Origin: Actinomycetes bacterium
GTDB lineage: Bacteria > Actinomycetota > Acidimicrobiia > Acidimicrobiales > Palsa-688
NCBI GenBank assembly: GCA_021798075.1
Contig: JAJZYO010000026.1
Span: 1-12,511 of the forward strand
Length of the DNA stretch: 12,511 nt
Direction: 5' to 3'
A program made the translations under genes and the position numbers. This document shows positions 11,419-12,511 of this stretch, piece after piece; within the stretch, counting starts at the first letter, position 1; each line of letters starts with the position of its first letter. The notes below the pieces were generated by a model. The model was given only the letters and a program-made list of their open reading frames with translations, was not told the origin of the DNA and made no database searches.

Positions 11419-12511
11419 GCCGGCGAGCGCAGTGTCGGGCGCAGAGCCGTTGCCGCCGGCGTGTTCCTGCTCGAAGGGCAGCATGAGCTCCACCCTGGTG
11501 CCACCTTCTGGAGGGCAGGTGACGTCGATCGTCCCTCCGTGGGTGGCGACGACGCGCTTCACGATGGCTAGCCCGAGGCCCGAGCCCGGCATGGAGCGGG
11601 CCGAGGCGGCCCGGTAAAAGCGTTCGAAGATGTGGGGTAGGTCTTCGGCGGGGATGCCGGGTCCCTGGTCGGCCACCACCAGGTGCCAGCTGCTGCCCTC
11701 GGCCCACAGCCGGACCGTCACCTGGCCGCCCGCAGGGCTCCACTTGGCGGCATTGTCGAGCACGTTGACCACGGCGCGTTCGAGCATCGCCGGCTGGGCC
11801 CGCACGTAGCCAGGCTCCAGGGAGGCTTCGAAGTTGACGGACATGGCCCGCCGTTGGGCCCGCTCCAGCGCGTGGCGCACCACTTGGTCGAAGGCGACCG
11901 GTTCGGGTTCGGCCTCTTGCTTCTCCTCGTCTCGGGCCAGGTCGACAAGGTCGCCGACCAGCGTCGCCAGCTCCTGGAGCTGGGCGTTCACGTCGCTCAG
12001 GAGCTCGTCGCGGTCAGCAGGTGGGAGGTCCCTGTTCCGCATGAGTACCTCGATGTTGGTCCGCAGGCTGGTGAGCGGGGTGCGCAGTTCGTGGCCGGCG
12101 TCGCTCACGAGCTGGGCCTGCTGCTGCTTGGAGGCTGCGAGGGCGGCCAGCATGGCGTTGAAGCTGCGCGCCAACCGGCCCAGCTCGTCGTTGCTCGTGT
12201 CCTCGATCTTTTGAGAAAGGTCCTGGGTCTCGGCGACCCGCTCGGCGGCCAGCGTCAGGTCCTCCACCGGGCGCATGCTCGCTCGCCCGACGACCCAGCC
12301 GAGCGCCGCCGCCAGCGCCACGCCACCCACCGCCACCAGGATCAGCATGATCCGCAGGAAAGCCAGGTTGCTGTCGATGTTTGAGAGGGGGTAGCCGATC
12401 ATGACGGCGAGGGTCCCCTTGAAGATGCTGGCGGTGGCGACCCGGTAGGGGCTTTGGTTGGCGCCTGTCAGGTTCTGCACCGACTCGGTGCCAGAAGGGG
12501 AAGCGAACGTC
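11395..12511 (-). CDS. Sensor histidine kinase, MprB-like (5' end beyond window)
   Basis: The gene enters from the right edge with its frame open to the last base, so the first part of the sensor is missing; a GTG at 12480 is internal. About 371 residues are visible. In order: the end of an extracytoplasmic sensor segment, a transmembrane helix (FLRIMLILVAVGG onward, about 12358-12295), a HAMP linker, the dimerisation/phosphoacceptor helix with SDAGHELRTPLTSLRTN and the His codon at 12091-12093, and a complete ATP-binding domain with N-box NVLDNAAKWSP, G1 DQGPGIP, F-box IFERFYRA and G2 GSGLGLAIVKR. The HELRTPLTSLRTN form is typical of MprB-type kinases, which sense envelope stress in actinobacteria. 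Its response regulator is expected just outside the window. The C-terminus RTEKTEN is encoded by the intergenic repeat family. Confidence 0.9.
   Translation of the reverse strand, partial: TFASPSGTESVQNLTGANQSPYRVATASIFKGTLAVMIGYPLSNIDSNLAFLRIMLILVAVGGVALAAALGWVVGRASMRPVEDLTLAAERVAETQDLSQKIEDTSNDELGRLARSFNAMLAALAASKQQQAQLVSDAGHELRTPLTSLRTNIEVLMRNRDLPPADRDELLSDVNAQLQELATLVGDLVDLARDEEKQEAEPEPVAFDQVVRHALERAQRRAMSVNFEASLEPGYVRAQPAMLERAVVNVLDNAAKWSPAGGQVTVRLWAEGSSWHLVVADQGPGIPAEDLPHIFERFYRAASARSMPGSGLGLAIVKRVVATHGGTIDVTCPPEGGTRVELMLPFEQEHAGGNGSAPDTALAGRTEKTEN

Overview
This window is high-GC DNA from an actinobacterium, most likely a deep-branching one such as a member of the Acidimicrobiia. The evidence is a mycothiol-dependent maleylpyruvate-isomerase-family protein, a resuscitation-promoting-factor (Rpf) type cell-wall enzyme with a very long Thr/Pro linker, an MprB-like sensor kinase, and several genes with a -10-like hexamer almost touching the start codon (near-leaderless transcripts). 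The lineage is inferred; no rRNA or tRNA is present to fix it.

Left part (1-4292, plus strand): four genes joined by 4-8 bp overlaps. They encode a sigma-factor-like DNA-binding protein with a 12-bp tandem repeat at its N-terminus (82-939), a VirD4/TraG-like conjugative coupling ATPase without a membrane anchor (936-2597), an ORC1/Cdc6-like AAA ATPase (2590-3597) and a DinB/MDMPI-fold enzyme (3594-4292). The first three look like the transfer or regulatory module of an integrative element, and this is the least conventional part of the window. No relaxase, integrase or att site is visible.

Middle part (4293-7316): on the minus strand between the MDMPI gene and the next gene lies a recognisable remnant of an ArsR-type winged helix (4295-4444). 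Next come a secreted phosphoesterase/phospholipase-C-like enzyme (4476-5531, plus), a patch of repeats including a perfect 23-bp tandem pair (5528-5641), and a convergent secreted Rpf-like transglycosylase (7175-5685, minus).

Right part (7317-12511): a minus-strand ABC import operon runs from a 55-residue two-helix membrane protein (10368-10201) through the ATPase (10126-9230) and permease (9291-8476) to an NMT1/THI5-like substrate-binding protein (8417-7317). The binding protein also has its own well-formed promoter. Divergent from this operon is a MobA-like molybdenum-cofactor guanylyltransferase (10612-11226). A block of 17-bp and 12-bp repeats and a hairpin (11232-11418) separates it from a convergent sensor histidine kinase that runs off the right edge (11395 to beyond 12511).

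Together the right side reads as ordinary chromosomal functions (envelope maintenance, nutrient import, cofactor synthesis, signalling) and the left side as accessory DNA. The junction lies somewhere between about 3450 and 4480, where a transfer-type gene is translationally coupled to a metabolic gene and a broken regulator follows.
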